DNA of 64,000 bases, from contig NZ_FWFK01000005.1 of NCBI RefSeq assembly GCF_900172265.1, positions 310,001 to 374,000 of the forward strand, written 5' to 3'. A program made the position numbers and the translations under genes. How positions within the stretch are numbered: the stretch's first letter is position 1; each line of letters starts with the position of its first letter. Below the pieces are notes generated by a model. The model made no database searches. It had not been told where the DNA came from and saw only the letters and a list, made by a program, of their open reading frames with translations. This document shows positions 7,454 through 16,783 of the stretch, piece after piece. The stretch is from Roseivivax jejudonensis. GTDB lineage: Bacteria; Pseudomonadota; Alphaproteobacteria; Rhodobacterales; Rhodobacteraceae.

Positions 7454-10400
7454 ATGGCATATCAGGCACGGGGACGGGACCCCCTCTTCGACACCGACAT
7501 GGCGAATGCGCTGGAGCGGCGCGGCAAGGAATTGCTGGGGCTTGCGCTTATCGTCGTGGGCCTGATGGCGGCTGCGACCTTCGGCAGCTACGTGCCGGAC
7601 GATCCGTCGTGGATGTCCGCGACCGACGCGCCGGTACAGAACTGGATGGGACCGGCGGGCGCCGCCGTGGCCGCGCCGCTCTTCATGATCTTCGGCGCAG
7701 GCAACTGGGTGCTTCCGCTGGCGCTCATGGCCTGGGGTCTGCGGTTCGTGTTGCATCGCGGCGAGGAGCGTGCGCTCGGCCGGCTAATCTTCGTGCCGAT
7801 CTGGTGGGCGCTGGCCGCGGTCTATGCCGCCGGTCTGAACGCCGGGCCGGAGTGGACGCATTCCTTCGGCCTTGGCGGGCTCCTGGGCGACGTCGCGATG
7901 GGCTCGCTGATGGGCTTTCTGCCGTTCGGCCCGGGGCTGAGCCTCAAGGCCGCAACGCTGCTCTGCGGGTTGGGCAGCGTGGCGCTCGGCGCTTTCGTCA
8001 TGGGCCTTACCCGGGCCGAGATGACGTCCGCGATTCGGACGAGCCTCGTTGCAATCATCATGGGCTACGCCACTCTGGCGCGCGTGACCGGGCTCGGAGC
8101 TGCCGGCGCGGCGCGCAGTGCGCGCGCGCTCCGCGCCGCACACGCCGATCGCCGTGAGCAGCGCCGCCGCGAGGCCGAGGAAAACGCGGTCTGGGCGGAG
8201 ACCCAGGCCCATGCGAGTGCCGGCGTCTCGCGCGTGCGGCGGTCGCCGCCGCTCGTCGCGGACGAGCCGCTGTGGGAAGACGACGACGCGGAGTACGAGG
8301 ACGATCCGGCTCCGGCGCGCGGCGGCCTGCTGAGCCGCATGCCGCTGCTCGGCCGGCGGGACGAGCCCGCGTTCACGGCAGAGCCCGAGGACCGCGGCGG
8401 ATTGCTCTCGCGCATGCCCGGCCTGCTGCGGCGGACCGATCCGCTGCCCGAGGCGGAACTCTACGACAGCGCCGGTCCCGACATCGATGATGCGGATCTC
8501 GCGCCCGAAGAAGATCGCGTGCGCGCCAAGATCTCGGACGCGATCCGCGCCCGTCTGCGCCAGACTCCCGAGGCACGCATCGCCGCCGAGGCGCCGCTCA
8601 CCAAAGGGCGCGGCCGCCGGCCGGACCCGCTGATCGCCAACCTCGCGCCGCGCAACGCCATGCGGACGGAGCCGCCGCTGACCGCGGAGCATGGTCGGAA
8701 CGAGCGGCGCGAGCCGCCGCTGACGGCCCCCGCGCAGGATGCGCCGCGCCGTGTCGCGACCGTCGCGCACTCGCCGGCGCAGGACGCTTACGCGCCGAAG
8801 CCCGGCGGGATCCACGTCGACATGCCGGAGGATGCCGAGGAGACATGGTCGGTTCCCGCACCGGACGAGGCGCCGGCGGCCACGAGCGGCCCGGCGCGCA
8901 AGACCGGCGCCCCGCGCCCGGCGGAGCCCGCGGTGCCGGCCTTCGAGGCGGACGACGACAGCGAGGCCGATCTGGCGGCGTTCGACGCGCCGTCGCGCCC
9001 GGCTCCTGCGGCGCCGCGCAAGGTCGTGCAGCAGGCCGCGCCGAAACCGGTCCAGCCCTCGCGTCGCGCGCAGGAAGAGGCGCAGCCGCGCCTTGCCTTC
9101 GACGAGACGCCGGCACCCGAATTCGACCTGCCGCCCCTGTCGCTGCTGATGAGCCCGGACCGTATCCAGCGTCATCACCTGTCCGACGAGGCGCTGGAAG
9201 AGAACGCGCGCATGCTGGAAAGCGTGCTCGACGATTACGGCGTGAAGGGCGAAATCGTGTCGGTGCGGCCGGGCCCGGTCGTGACGATGTACGAACTGGA
9301 GCCGGCGCCGGGTCTGAAGGCCAGCCGGGTGATCGGCCTTGCCGACGACATCGCGCGGTCGATGTCGGCGCTCTCGGCGCGGGTGTCGACGGTGCCGGGC
9401 CGGTCGGTCATCGGCATCGAACTGCCCAACGACAACCGCGAGATGGTGTCGTTTCGAGAGATCCTGTCGAGCCGCGAATACGGCGACGGCAACGCCAAGC
9501 TGCCGCTGGCGCTGGGCAAGGATATCGGCGGCGACCCGATGGTCGCCAACCTCGCCAAGATGCCGCACCTGCTGATTGCGGGCACCACGGGCTCGGGAAA
9601 GTCGGTGGCGATCAACACGATGATCCTGTCGCTGCTCTACAAGCTCACGCCCGAAGAACTGCGCCTGGTGATGATCGATCCCAAGATGCTCGAACTGAGC
9701 GTCTACGACGGAATCCCGCATCTGCTCAGCCCCGTGGTGACGGACCCGAAGAAGGCGGTGGTCGCGCTCAAGTGGGTCGTGGGCGAGATGGAGGACCGCT
9801 ACCGCAAGATGTCCAAGATGGGCGTGCGCAATATCGACGGCTACAACGGCCGCGTGGCCGAGGCGCAGAAGAAGGGCGAGATGTTCTCGCGCACGGTCCA
9901 GACCGGGTTCGACGACGAGACCGGCGATCCGGTCTTCGAGACCGAGGAAATCGAGCCCAAGAAGATGCCTTACATCGTCGTCATCGTCGACGAGATGGCC
10001 GACCTGATGATGGTCGCGGGCAAGGAGATCGAGGCCTGCATCCAGCGGCTTGCGCAGATGGCGCGCGCCTCGGGCATTCACCTCATCATGGCCACGCAGC
10101 GCCCGTCGGTCGACGTCATCACCGGCACGATCAAGGCGAACTTCCCGACCCGGATCTCCTTCCAGGTGACCTCGAAGATCGACAGCCGCACCATCCTGGG
10201 CGAGATGGGCGCCGAACAGCTCCTCGGCATGGGTGACATGCTCTACATGGCCGGCGGGGCGAAGATCACCCGCTGTCACGGGCCGTTCTGCTCGGACGAG
10301 GAGGTCGAGGAGGTGGTCAACCATCTCAAGGCCTACGGTCCGCCCGACTATGTCGGCGGCGTCGTCGAGGGGCCGGACGAGGAGAAGGCCGACAACATCG

Positions 10401-10636
10401 ACCAGGTGCTCGGGCTCAACACCGGCGGCAATACCGGCGGAGAGGATGCGCTCTACGACCAGGCCGTGGCGATCGTCATCAAGGACCGCAAGTGTTCGAC
10501 CTCCTACATCCAGCGAAAGCTCGGCATCGGCTACAACAAGGCCGCGCGCCTCGTTGAGCAGATGGAGGACGAGGGCGTCGTGTCGTCGGCCAACCATGTC
10601 GGCAAGCGCGAGATCCTGGTGCCGGAACAGCACTGA
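7454..10636 (+). CDS. ftsK: DNA translocase FtsK
   Basis: Septal DNA pump that clears chromosome dimers and activates XerCD recombination at division. The ~190 N-terminal residues hold four hydrophobic segments. A ~350-residue linker rich in Ala, Pro, Arg and acidic residues follows. The motor carries Walker A GTTGSGKS near base 9580 and Walker [10 protein letters not shown] near 9980. The C-terminal gamma winged helix ([16 protein letters not shown]) binds KOPS sites. An in-frame ATG at 7412, directly after the dapC stop, is an alternative start; 7454 has a better purine-rich leader. Length (~1060 residues) is normal for alphaproteobacteria. Confidence 0.96.
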   Translation: MAYQARGRDPLFDTDMANALERRGKELLGLALIVVGLMAAATFGSYVPDDPSWMSATDAPVQNWMGPAGAAVAAPLFMIFGAGNWVLPLALMAWGLRFVLHRGEERALGRLIFVPIWWALAAVYAAGLNAGPEWTHSFGLGGLLGDVAMGSLMGFLPFGPGLSLKAATLLCGLGSVALGAFVMGLTRAEMTSAIRTSLVAIIMGYATLARVTGLGAAGAARSARALRAAHADRREQRRREAEENAVWAETQAHASAGVSRVRRSPPLVADEPLWEDDDAEYEDDPAPARGGLLSRMPLLGRRDEPAFTAEPEDRGGLLSRMPGLLRRTDPLPEAELYDSAGPDIDDADLAPEEDRVRAKISDAIRARLRQTPEARIAAEAPLTKGRGRRPDPLIANLAPRNAMRTEPPLTAEHGRNERREPPLTAPAQDAPRRVATVAHSPAQDAYAPKPGGIHVDMPEDAEETWSVPAPDEAPAATSGPARKTGAPRPAEPAVPAFEADDDSEADLAAFDAPSRPAPAAPRKVVQQAAPKPVQPSRRAQEEAQPRLAFDETPAPEFDLPPLSLLMSPDRIQRHHLSDEALEENARMLESVLDDYGVKGEIVSVRPGPVVTMYELEPAPGLKASRVIGLADDIARSMSALSARVSTVPGRSVIGIELPNDNREMVSFREILSSREYGDGNAKLPLALGKDIGGDPMVANLAKMPHLLIAGTTGSGKSVAINTMILSLLYKLTPEELRLVMIDPKMLELSVYDGIPHLLSPVVTDPKKAVVALKWVVGEMEDRYRKMSKMGVRNIDGYNGRVAEAQKKGEMFSRTVQTGFDDETGDPVFETEEIEPKKMPYIVVIVDEMADLMMVAGKEIEACIQRLAQMARASGIHLIMATQRPSVDVITGTIKANFPTRISFQVTSKIDSRTILGEMGAEQLLGMGDMLYMAGGAKITRCHGPFCSDEEVEEVVNHLKAYGPPDYVGGVVEGPDEEKADNIDQVLGLNTGGNTGGEDALYDQAVAIVIKDRKCSTSYIQRKLGIGYNKAARLVEQMEDEGVVSSANHVGKREILVPEQH

Positions 10637-10785
10637 TCCCGGCGGCTCGGGGCGCCGGAGCGCCGGGCGCGCGCCCCGCCTGCCGTGCCAGGACCGTGGT
10701 CGCCGCGATGGGCCGTCCCGCGCGGCGGCCCAAGGGCCCCCTCCCCTGCCGGGGAACCGCATTCCCGACCTCGCGTTGCCGTGAC

Positions 10786-11418
10786 ATGGAAGCACGGAAC
10801 CGAGATCGGGCGGATGCCGCCGCACCGCCGCAGCGGCGCGCCGTCCAGGCCGTGCTCGACCGTCTGTCGGACCGCATCGACGAGGGCACGCGCCGGCACG
10901 TCCCGCTTGGCGATGTGCTCGACGCCATAGGCGAACGCGGCTTCGGCCCCGTCTTCCTCGCACTCGCGCTCCTCGTCATCAGCCCGTTCGGCGGCATCCC
11001 GACCGTGCCGACGCTCATGGCAGCGGTGATGGCGATGGTGGCGGCGCAGATGCTGAGCGGCCGGCGGCGGTTGTGGCTGCCGCGCGCGCTGTCGACGCGT
11101 CAGGTGCGCGGCGATCACCTCGCCCGTGGGGTCGGGTGGATGCGTCCGGCCGCGCGATGGATGGACCGGCGATTCGGGCGCCGCCTCGTGCCGCTGACGT
11201 CCGACGCCGCGCGCCGGGCCGCGGCGCTCGCGATCATCGCGCTCTGCCTCGTGGTGCCGCCGCTCGAGGTCGTGCCGTTCGCGGCGGTCCTGCCGATGAG
11301 CGCGATCGCGCTCTTCGGCCTCGCGATCACGATGCGCGACGGTGTCGTGATGGTCCTGGCGTTCATCGCCTCGGCCGCCGGGTTGATCGGCGGTCCGTGG
11401 CTGCTTTTATCCAGCTGA
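10786..11418 (+). CDS. ExoD-family membrane protein
   Basis: A 210-residue integral membrane protein with the ExoD pattern: a soluble N-terminus predicted to lead into SPFGGIPTVPTLMA, then hydrophobic segments and a C-terminal pair around VVPPLEVVPFAA. ExoD was first linked to exopolysaccharide production and alkaline tolerance in Rhizobium; the biochemical role is not established. The ATG at 10786 is favoured because upstream in-frame codons encode low-complexity sequence. It lies between ftsK and lolA on the same strand. Nothing recognisable is in the 149-bp gap before it. Confidence 0.8.
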   Translation: MEARNRDRADAAAPPQRRAVQAVLDRLSDRIDEGTRRHVPLGDVLDAIGERGFGPVFLALALLVISPFGGIPTVPTLMAAVMAMVAAQMLSGRRRLWLPRALSTRQVRGDHLARGVGWMRPAARWMDRRFGRRLVPLTSDAARRAAALAIIALCLVVPPLEVVPFAAVLPMSAIALFGLAITMRDGVVMVLAFIASAAGLIGGPWLLLSS

Positions 11419-11480
11419 TATCGCTTAGCCGCGCGCGTCATGTCAGATCTGTGCGCGGACCCAGAACACGGAGACACCAC

Positions 11481-12080
11481 ATGCGGGCCATTCCCGTCCT
11501 CCTCGCGACGCTCGTCCTTGCCGTCGCCACCGCCCTGCCGGCCTCGGCGCAACAGCTGTCGCTGTCGCAGGTTTCGAACTACCTGAACTCGATCACCTCG
11601 GCGACGAGCCCGTTCACGCAGGTCAACGCCGATGGAACCATCTCCACCGGCACGATCTACCTGCAGCGCCCCGGCAAGGTGCGCTTCGAATACGCGCCGC
11701 CCGAGGAGGCGCTCGTCATCGCCAACAACGGCACAGTGGTCATCTTCGACCGCAAGGTGAACGCCGCGCCGGAAACCTATCCGCTCAGCCAGACCCCGCT
11801 GTCGATCATCCTCGCGCGGAACGTCAATCTCGGGCAGGCCGGCATGGTCACGCAGCACGGCTACGACGGGACCGCGACGACCGTCACCGCGCAGGACCCG
11901 CGCAACCCGCAATACGGCTCCATCCAGATGAAGTTCACCGGCAATCCGGTCGAGCTGCGCCAGTGGGTCATCACCGATGGCGACGGCACGCAGACCACGG
12001 TCGTTCTCGGCGGGCTGAGCCAGACGCAGATCGCGTCGGGCAAGTTCAACATCCGCGGCGAGATCGCGCGCCGCGACTGA
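11481..12080 (+). CDS. lolA: Outer-membrane lipoprotein carrier protein LolA
   Basis: Periplasmic chaperone that takes mature lipoproteins from LolCDE to the outer membrane. It is 199 residues long with a clear signal peptide (cleavage near PASAQQ). The mature protein has the LolA half-barrel pattern, including GTIYLQRPGKVRFEY and the loop PLSQTPLSIILA. The ftsK-(exoD)-lolA order is common in this order of bacteria. A purine-rich stretch ACGGAGAC precedes the ATG. The gene is followed by the copy-2 hairpin repeat, which lies between it and a convergent lipoprotein gene. Confidence 0.93.
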   Translation: MRAIPVLLATLVLAVATALPASAQQLSLSQVSNYLNSITSATSPFTQVNADGTISTGTIYLQRPGKVRFEYAPPEEALVIANNGTVVIFDRKVNAAPETYPLSQTPLSIILARNVNLGQAGMVTQHGYDGTATTVTAQDPRNPQYGSIQMKFTGNPVELRQWVITDGDGTQTTVVLGGLSQTQIASGKFNIRGEIARRD

Positions 12081-12138
12081 GCCTGCGAGCGTCGGCGGAC
12101 GCCGGACCCGGCGCGGGCGCCCGGCGGCGGCCGGCGGA

Positions 12139-12189
12139 GCGAGGGGCGCGGCCCCTCGCGCTCCCCGGAGTATTTTCGCCAAGAAGAAG
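12139..12189 (+). repeat. Dispersed intergenic hairpin repeat, copy 2
   Basis: GCGAGGGG/CCCCTCGC arms, then GCTCCCCGGAGTATTTT and AAGAAGAAG. It lies between convergent lolA and the transglycosylase-like lipoprotein, where the hairpin plus T-rich step could end lolA transcription. Matches copies 1 and 3 almost base for base. Confidence 0.88.
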
Positions 12190-12277
12190 ATCATGGCCGG
12201 GGCCGTGCGGGCCCCGGAACGGGGTGGTTGAGACCTTCGGGTGCGGCGCGCCGGGAGGCCGGCGCAGCGACCGGATG

Positions 12278-12871
12278 TCAGCGGCAGCGCACCAGCTGGG
12301 CCTGGTACATGCGCGAGCGCTGGTCGACCTTGTCGGCGACCCGCACGAGCCATGCCTTCTGATTGTATGAGCCGCGCGCGTAGCCGGTGCGCCCCTCGTG
12401 ATAGGCGAGGTACTGGTTGCGCGCGTCGGTGAGGGGGATACCGAGACTGTCGCGGGTCTGGCGCATGTACCAGCCCATGAAATCGGTGGCATCGTCGATC
12501 CGGTCGCGCCGGGTTCGGCGGCCGCCGTGGCCGTCCTGGTATTCCTCCCAGGTGCCGTCGAGCGCCTGCGAGTAGCCGAAGGCCGAGCTCTGCCGGCCGA
12601 TCGGGATCACGCCCAGCGAGTAGCGGAACGGCGTGCGCGCATCGCCGTCGAACTTCGATTCCTGGTGAATGGTCGCCATCTGGACGTGCACGGGCACACC
12701 CCACTTGCGCTCGGTCCGCTTGAAGGCACGGAAATATTCCGGCCGTTCGCGGACGAGCGCGCAGGCGTCGTCGAGGTTGCGCGGGGGGGAGTTGTAACCG
12801 CCGCCGCCGCAGGACGCCGCAAGCAGGACGACGACCATGGCGCGCAGGGGACCCCGAAGGAAGTGCCTCAT
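12278..12871 (-). CDS. Lipoprotein with lytic-transglycosylase (SLT) domain
   Basis: A 197-residue exported lipoprotein with lipobox LAASC, so it is probably anchored in the envelope. The C-terminal domain carries the SLT-like pattern: the catalytic Glu in IHQESKFDG, then SAFGYSQALDGTW and a Tyr-rich NQYLAYHEG stretch, as in soluble lytic transglycosylases that cut peptidoglycan glycan strands. It is convergent with lolA. No partner gene is adjacent. Assignment to a specific Mlt family is not possible by eye. Confidence 0.8.
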   Translation of the reverse strand: MRHFLRGPLRAMVVVLLAASCGGGGYNSPPRNLDDACALVRERPEYFRAFKRTERKWGVPVHVQMATIHQESKFDGDARTPFRYSLGVIPIGRQSSAFGYSQALDGTWEEYQDGHGGRRTRRDRIDDATDFMGWYMRQTRDSLGIPLTDARNQYLAYHEGRTGYARGSYNQKAWLVRVADKVDQRSRMYQAQLVRCR

Positions 12872-13145
12872 CTGCCTCTCGCTCTGACTGCTCGGTTCTG
12901 TCGATCCGGATCTGCGCCCGGTGGTGCCGGCAGTTTAGCGAAACTCGCGCAGCGGTGAAATCACAATTCGCCGCGCCACGGCCCGCGGGCTTGCAATTCC
13001 GGGCCACGGGCACGACATCGCCGGCTCACACGCTATATCGCTGACTGTCGGAGGCGGGTCGACGGAGTGTTTCCGGCATTTTTGGGGCGAGAAGTTGGAC
13101 AAATCGTTGAGAAACCGGCTAGTCTCGGCGTCAGAAAGGCCAGCC

Positions 13146-13472
13146 ATGCAGACACAACGCGCCAAATACAATTTGGGCCAGGTGGTCCGTCACCGCAAGC
13201 ACCCCTTCCGGGGCGTTGTCTTCGACGTAGATCCCGAGTTTGCCAATACCGAGGAATGGTATGAATCCATTCCGGAGGACAGTCGGCCGGCCAAGGAGCA
13301 GCCGTTCTATCACCTGCTGGCGGAGAACGATCAGAGCTTTTACGTCGCCTACGTGTCCGAGCAGAACCTCGTCGCGGACTACTCGGGTGAGCCCGTGGAT
13401 CATCCCGACATCGCCGACCTGTTCGGCGCGTTCCAGGACGGATCCTACGAGTTGCACTTCCAGATGAACTGA
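13146..13472 (+). CDS. hspQ: Heat-shock protein HspQ
   Basis: A small (108-residue) protein of the HspQ family, known in E. coli as a hemimethylated-DNA-binding and Lon-modulating heat-shock factor. Family patterns are YNLGQVVRHRKHPFRGV, the acidic DPEFANTEEWY, and PFYHLLAEN. I chose the ATG at 13146; an in-frame start at 13095 adds 17 residues with no family resemblance. The 274-bp gap upstream contains no gene; I looked for a clear sigma-32-type promoter there and did not find a convincing one. Confidence 0.92.
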   Translation: MQTQRAKYNLGQVVRHRKHPFRGVVFDVDPEFANTEEWYESIPEDSRPAKEQPFYHLLAENDQSFYVAYVSEQNLVADYSGEPVDHPDIADLFGAFQDGSYELHFQMN

Positions 13473-13514
13473 GCCGATCCGTGGCGCTGTCGCGCCACGT
13501 CATGTGTGACCGCG

Positions 13515-14549
13515 TCAGGCCGCGCGCGCGACCTCGACGAAGCGGGCGACATCCTCGGGCGGCGTCGACCACCCGCAAACGAGGCGCGCGGTGACCGGGT
13601 CGGTGCCGTGCTCGTCCCCCTCCCAGACATAGTAGTGCGCGCCGGCGTCGCGCAGCGCGGTGTGCACCGGCCGGGGCAGCTCGGCGAAGATCATATTGCC
13701 GCGCGGGGCGTTGCGGAGCGTCGCCACGCCGTCGAGCCCGGCGACCATCTCGGCGGCGCGCGCATTGGCATCGGTGGCGAGCCGGCGCCACAGGTCGCCC
13801 TCGAGATAGGCGTCCATCTGCGCGGCGAGGTAGCGGAACTTGGAGAACAGGTGCCCGCCGCGCTTGCGCCGGAGTTCGAATTCCCAATGGGCTTCGGGAT
13901 CGAAGAAGATCACCGCCTCGACCCCCATGAGGCCGTTCTTGGTCCCGCCGAAGACGGCGACGTCGACACCGGCCTTCCACGTCATCTCTGCCGGGCTGGC
14001 GTTGAGCGCGACCGCCGCGTTGGCGAAGCGGGCGCCGTCGAGATGGACCGGCAGGTCGAAATCGCGGGCGACGCCGCAGAGCTGGCGGATCCGCTCGAGC
14101 GGGTAGAGGTTGCCGCGCTCGGTGATCTGGGTGATCGAGACCGGGCCGCGCTGCGCGCCGTGGACGCCGCGGGTCCCCTCCGCCTCGATCGCCGCGCGCA
14201 GGGCGTCGGGGGTCATGACGTCGTCGCCCGGCACGAGCGTCAGCTTGCCGCCGCCCATGTAGAATTCGGGCGCGTTGCACTCGTCTTCGTGGATGTGCGC
14301 GACCGGCGAACAGAAGACCGTCTGGAACGGCTGGCAGAGCGTCGCCAGCGCGAGGCTGTTGGCGGCGGTGCCGGTAGCGACCAGTTCGACCGCCGCCTCC
14401 GGCGCCTCGAAAAGATCGCGGATCCGGTCGCGCACGCGACCGCTGAGAGCGTCGGCGCCATAGCCGGCGACATGGCCGTCATTCGCGCGCCCCATCGCTT
14501 CGAGGACGGACGGATGCGCCGGGCCGGCATTGTCGGAGGTGAAGTTCAT
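13515..14549 (-). CDS. ltaE: Low-specificity L-threonine aldolase
   Basis: PLP enzyme of 344 residues that splits L-threonine or allo-threonine to glycine and acetaldehyde. Motifs: MNFTSDN at the N-terminus, HLDGARFANA (Asp contacting the PLP ring), the PLP lysine in FGGTKNGL, and the His-rich loop AHIHEDECNAPEF. The ATG at 14549 matches the family N-terminus; the frame is open further upstream but runs into the YcgN-type gene. It is downstream of ribF and the YcgN-type gene on the same strand, with a 26-bp gap. Confidence 0.9.
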   Translation of the reverse strand: MNFTSDNAGPAHPSVLEAMGRANDGHVAGYGADALSGRVRDRIRDLFEAPEAAVELVATGTAANSLALATLCQPFQTVFCSPVAHIHEDECNAPEFYMGGGKLTLVPGDDVMTPDALRAAIEAEGTRGVHGAQRGPVSITQITERGNLYPLERIRQLCGVARDFDLPVHLDGARFANAAVALNASPAEMTWKAGVDVAVFGGTKNGLMGVEAVIFFDPEAHWEFELRRKRGGHLFSKFRYLAAQMDAYLEGDLWRRLATDANARAAEMVAGLDGVATLRNAPRGNMIFAELPRPVHTALRDAGAHYYVWEGDEHGTDPVTARLVCGWSTPPEDVARFVEVARAA

Positions 14550-14575
14550 GACCTGGTTCCTGGAGAGTTGGCGGC

Positions 14576-15049
14576 TCAGACCGGCTCGTCGATGATGTGG
14601 TCTTCCCATTCGTCCTCGTCGAGCGTGACCTCGGACACGGTTTGACCGCGCACCGACACGCCCGCGCGGTGAACGCTGTCGGGCGTGCCGGTGAGAAGCG
14701 GGTGCCAGTCCGGCAGCGGGCGCCCTTCCCACAGCAGGCGGTAGGCGCAGGTCGAGGGCAGCCAGTAGGCATGATCCGGGATCGTCTTCGGGCTGAGCAC
14801 GATGCATTCGGGCACGAAGGCGTGGCGGGTGTCGTAGGAGGCGCACCGGCAGGTGGCGTCGTCGAAGAGACGGCAGGCTACCCGGGTCAGCGCGACTTCG
14901 CCGGTGTCCTCGTCCTCGAGCTTGTTCAGGCAGCACTTGCCGCAGCCGTCGCAGAGCGCCTCCCACTCCGCGCCGGACATCTCGTCGAGGCGCTTGTCCT
15001 CCCAGAATCGGGGGGAGAGGCCGGACCGGTCGATCGGGTCGTCGCTCAT
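14576..15049 (-). CDS. YcgN/UPF0260 cysteine-rich protein
   Basis: A 157-residue soluble protein of the UPF0260 (YcgN) family, function unknown. It has the conserved cysteine cluster CDGCGKCC followed by CRLFDDATCRCASY and a later CAYRLL, which suggests a bound metal or Fe-S cluster. The start ATG (15049) overlaps the end of ribF by four bases (ATGA), so it is translated with ribF. Nothing here tells its role. Confidence 0.85.
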   Translation of the reverse strand: MSDDPIDRSGLSPRFWEDKRLDEMSGAEWEALCDGCGKCCLNKLEDEDTGEVALTRVACRLFDDATCRCASYDTRHAFVPECIVLSPKTIPDHAYWLPSTCAYRLLWEGRPLPDWHPLLTGTPDSVHRAGVSVRGQTVSEVTLDEDEWEDHIIDEPV

Positions 15050-15981
15050 GCCAAATCCTTCAGGATTTCGCGGGCGCGCATGCAATCCTCGTGCATCTGC
15101 GCCACCAGCCGCTCGACGCCGTCGAAGCGTTCCTCGGGTCGCAGGAAGTCGACCAGCGCCACCGACAGGTGCGTGTCGTAGAGGTCGCCGGCGAAATCGA
15201 AGAGGAAGGTCTCGATATTGGCGAAGTTCTCTCCGAACATCGGGCGCACGCCGACCGAGGCCGCCCCGGTCCAGGTGCCGGCATGGGCCCCCGACAGCAC
15301 GTCGACCAGGACCGCGTAGACCCCGAACCGCGGCTTGTGCAGCCCGTCCAGCGACATGTTCGCGGTGGGAAACCCGAGGTCGCGGCCGCGCTTCTCGCCA
15401 TGCAGGACCGGCCCGTCGATCCGGTGCCAGTGGCCCAGGAGTTCGGCGGCGTCGCGCGGGCGTCCCTCGGTCAGCGCCGTGCGGATGGCGGTAGACGAGA
15501 CGCGCAGGCCGCCCAATTCGCGCAGTGGCGCGGCGGTGGTGCCGAATCCCATCTCGGCGCCGAAACGGGCGAGATCGGCGACACCGCCCGCGCGGCCCTT
15601 GCCGAACTGGAAATCCGGGCCAGTCGTCGCGTGGGCGAGGCCGAGCCCGTCGGTCAGGACCTCACGCGCGAAGGCTTCGGGCGACAGGCCGCGGAGCCAA
15701 TCGTCGAAGGGCAGTTGGAACAGCCAGTCGACGCCGAGCTTGGCCAGCCTGTTCGCGCGCGTCTCGGGCCCGGTGAGCCGGAACGGCGGATCCTCTGGAC
15801 GGAACACCTCGCGCGGGTGCGGCTCGAAGGTGAGAACCGCGAGCGGTGCGCCAGGGGCGGCCGCGCGGGCCGTCTCGATCACCGCACGATGTCCGAGGTG
15901 CACGCCGTCGAAATTGCCGATCGCAGCGGTGGCGCCGCGGGCATCGTCGGGCAGTTCGGACAGGGCGCGCAGGATCCGCAT
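15046..15981 (-). CDS. ribF: Bifunctional riboflavin kinase / FAD synthetase RibF
   Basis: Makes FMN from riboflavin and FAD from FMN in the cytoplasm. The N-terminal nucleotidyltransferase half shows GNFDGVHLGH, and the C-terminal kinase half shows the GRDLGFPTANM loop. At 311 residues it has the usual length. ATG at 15981. It heads a reverse-strand operon with the YcgN-type gene and ltaE. Its upstream region (15982-16164) is shared with the divergent cytochrome c gene and holds two regulatory-looking sites. Confidence 0.94.
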   Translation of the reverse strand: MRILRALSELPDDARGATAAIGNFDGVHLGHRAVIETARAAAPGAPLAVLTFEPHPREVFRPEDPPFRLTGPETRANRLAKLGVDWLFQLPFDDWLRGLSPEAFAREVLTDGLGLAHATTGPDFQFGKGRAGGVADLARFGAEMGFGTTAAPLRELGGLRVSSTAIRTALTEGRPRDAAELLGHWHRIDGPVLHGEKRGRDLGFPTANMSLDGLHKPRFGVYAVLVDVLSGAHAGTWTGAASVGVRPMFGENFANIETFLFDFAGDLYDTHLSVALVDFLRPEERFDGVERLVAQMHEDCMRAREILKDLA

Positions 15982-16056
15982 GGCCACCGGGTTAGCCCCG
16001 GTCCCGGAGGGGCGCAAGGCCCCGGGGATCGGCCTGCCGCCATGGGCCTCTCGCAA

Positions 16057-16073
16057 GGTCGTAAGACCAAAGC
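16057..16073 (+). promoter_or_regulatory. 17-bp motif upstream of cytochrome c gene (copy A)
   Basis: The block GGTCGTAAGACCAAAGC contains the inverted repeat GGTC-N4-GACC. An identical 17-mer is found at 16668-16684 before the PQQ dehydrogenase. Two exact copies 611 bp apart, each before one gene of the same pathway, look like binding sites for a shared regulator. Confidence 0.65.
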
Positions 16074-16095
16074 ACGAGCCCAAGGTGCGCGCGGC

Positions 16096-16109
16096 TTGAT
16101 GTGAATCAA
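16096..16109. promoter_or_regulatory. FNR/FnrL-type box
   Basis: TTGAT-GTGA-ATCAA matches the FNR consensus TTGAT-N4-ATCAA exactly, with the outer bases (C/G) extending the palindrome. It lies 56 bp before the cytochrome c start and 115 bp before ribF. In Rhodobacterales such boxes are read by FnrL or related CRP-family regulators and mark oxygen control. Which gene it serves is not settled by sequence. Confidence 0.7.
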
Positions 16110-16164
16110 GGTCGCATCGCTCGTGGTCGGCAAGCCTGCGCCCGGGACAGACAGGAGATCCATC

Positions 16165-16572
16165 ATGCACATGCGCTCCGTTCTCATGGCCGCGATGCTG
16201 GTCGGTGCCGCTGCACCGCTCGGCGCGTCCGAAGCCACGTTCGAGGCCATCAAGGTCGAGGCCGGCGCGGCTCTCTTCTCGGCCGAGTGCCGGCGGTGCC
16301 ATGCGCCGGAGGCCACGGATGCCTCGTACGGGCCGCCGCTTGCCGGGGTCGTCGGGCGCCGGGCCGGAGGCATGCCGGACTTTGCCTACTCGGAGGTGCT
16401 TGCCGGATCGGGCATCGTTTGGACGCCGGCGGCGCTCCGCGTATGGATGGCCGACAACGACGGCTTCATGCCCGGCACACGCATGCGGCATGTCGGCATC
16501 GAGGATCCGACGGTGCAGGATTTCATCCTCGCCTACCTGATGTCGCTCGGCGGCGGGGATTCCGCCGAGTGA
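16165..16572 (+). CDS. Periplasmic c-type cytochrome, likely electron acceptor of the PQQ dehydrogenase
   Basis: A 135-residue class I cytochrome c. A signal peptide is followed by the heme motif CRRCH near residues 42-46, and the Met ligand is likely in GTRMRHVG. The ATG at 16165 has AGGAG seven bases upstream. It sits 211 bp before the PQQ dehydrogenase gene with a matching 17-bp upstream motif, so its likely job is to carry electrons from that enzyme to the respiratory chain, as cytochrome c550/XoxG/cL types do. The partner role is inference from context. Confidence 0.85.
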   Translation: MHMRSVLMAAMLVGAAAPLGASEATFEAIKVEAGAALFSAECRRCHAPEATDASYGPPLAGVVGRRAGGMPDFAYSEVLAGSGIVWTPAALRVWMADNDGFMPGTRMRHVGIEDPTVQDFILAYLMSLGGGDSAE

Positions 16573-16667
16573 TCGAGCCCCGGTCCCGTTCGGCGGCCCG
16601 CCCGGGCAAAACCTCCCAGGGCCAGGGCGCGCCGTCGGGTGGAGGCCGGGGCTGTCAATCGCACGTG

Positions 16668-16716
16668 GGTCGTAAGACCAAAGCGCCGTATGAGGCCGCG
16701 GGGCAGCGCATATACT
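16668..16716 (+). promoter_or_regulatory. 17-bp motif (copy B) and candidate -10 box before PQQ dehydrogenase
   Basis: GGTCGTAAGACCAAAGC at 16668-16684 repeats the motif at 16057-16073. A TATACT hexamer at 16711-16716 could be the -10 element, placing the motif about 50 bp before a transcript start, a usual position for an activator. Confidence 0.6.
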
Positions 16717-16783
16717 GCCGACGGAGGAGAGATTGACCGGTGCGCAGGGCGTGCCGGTGCCGTGTTCCACAGGGAGGACAGAC

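Noticed and set aside
7784-10963. A 1059-codon reverse-strand frame opposite ftsK
   Set aside because: It is an open shadow caused by high GC; the translation is His/Arg/Asp-rich low-complexity sequence with no domain, while ftsK on the forward strand is complete.
13040-13145. Heat-shock sigma factor promoter before hspQ
   Set aside because: TTGGACA and TTGAGA are present, but no matching -10 at correct spacing was found.
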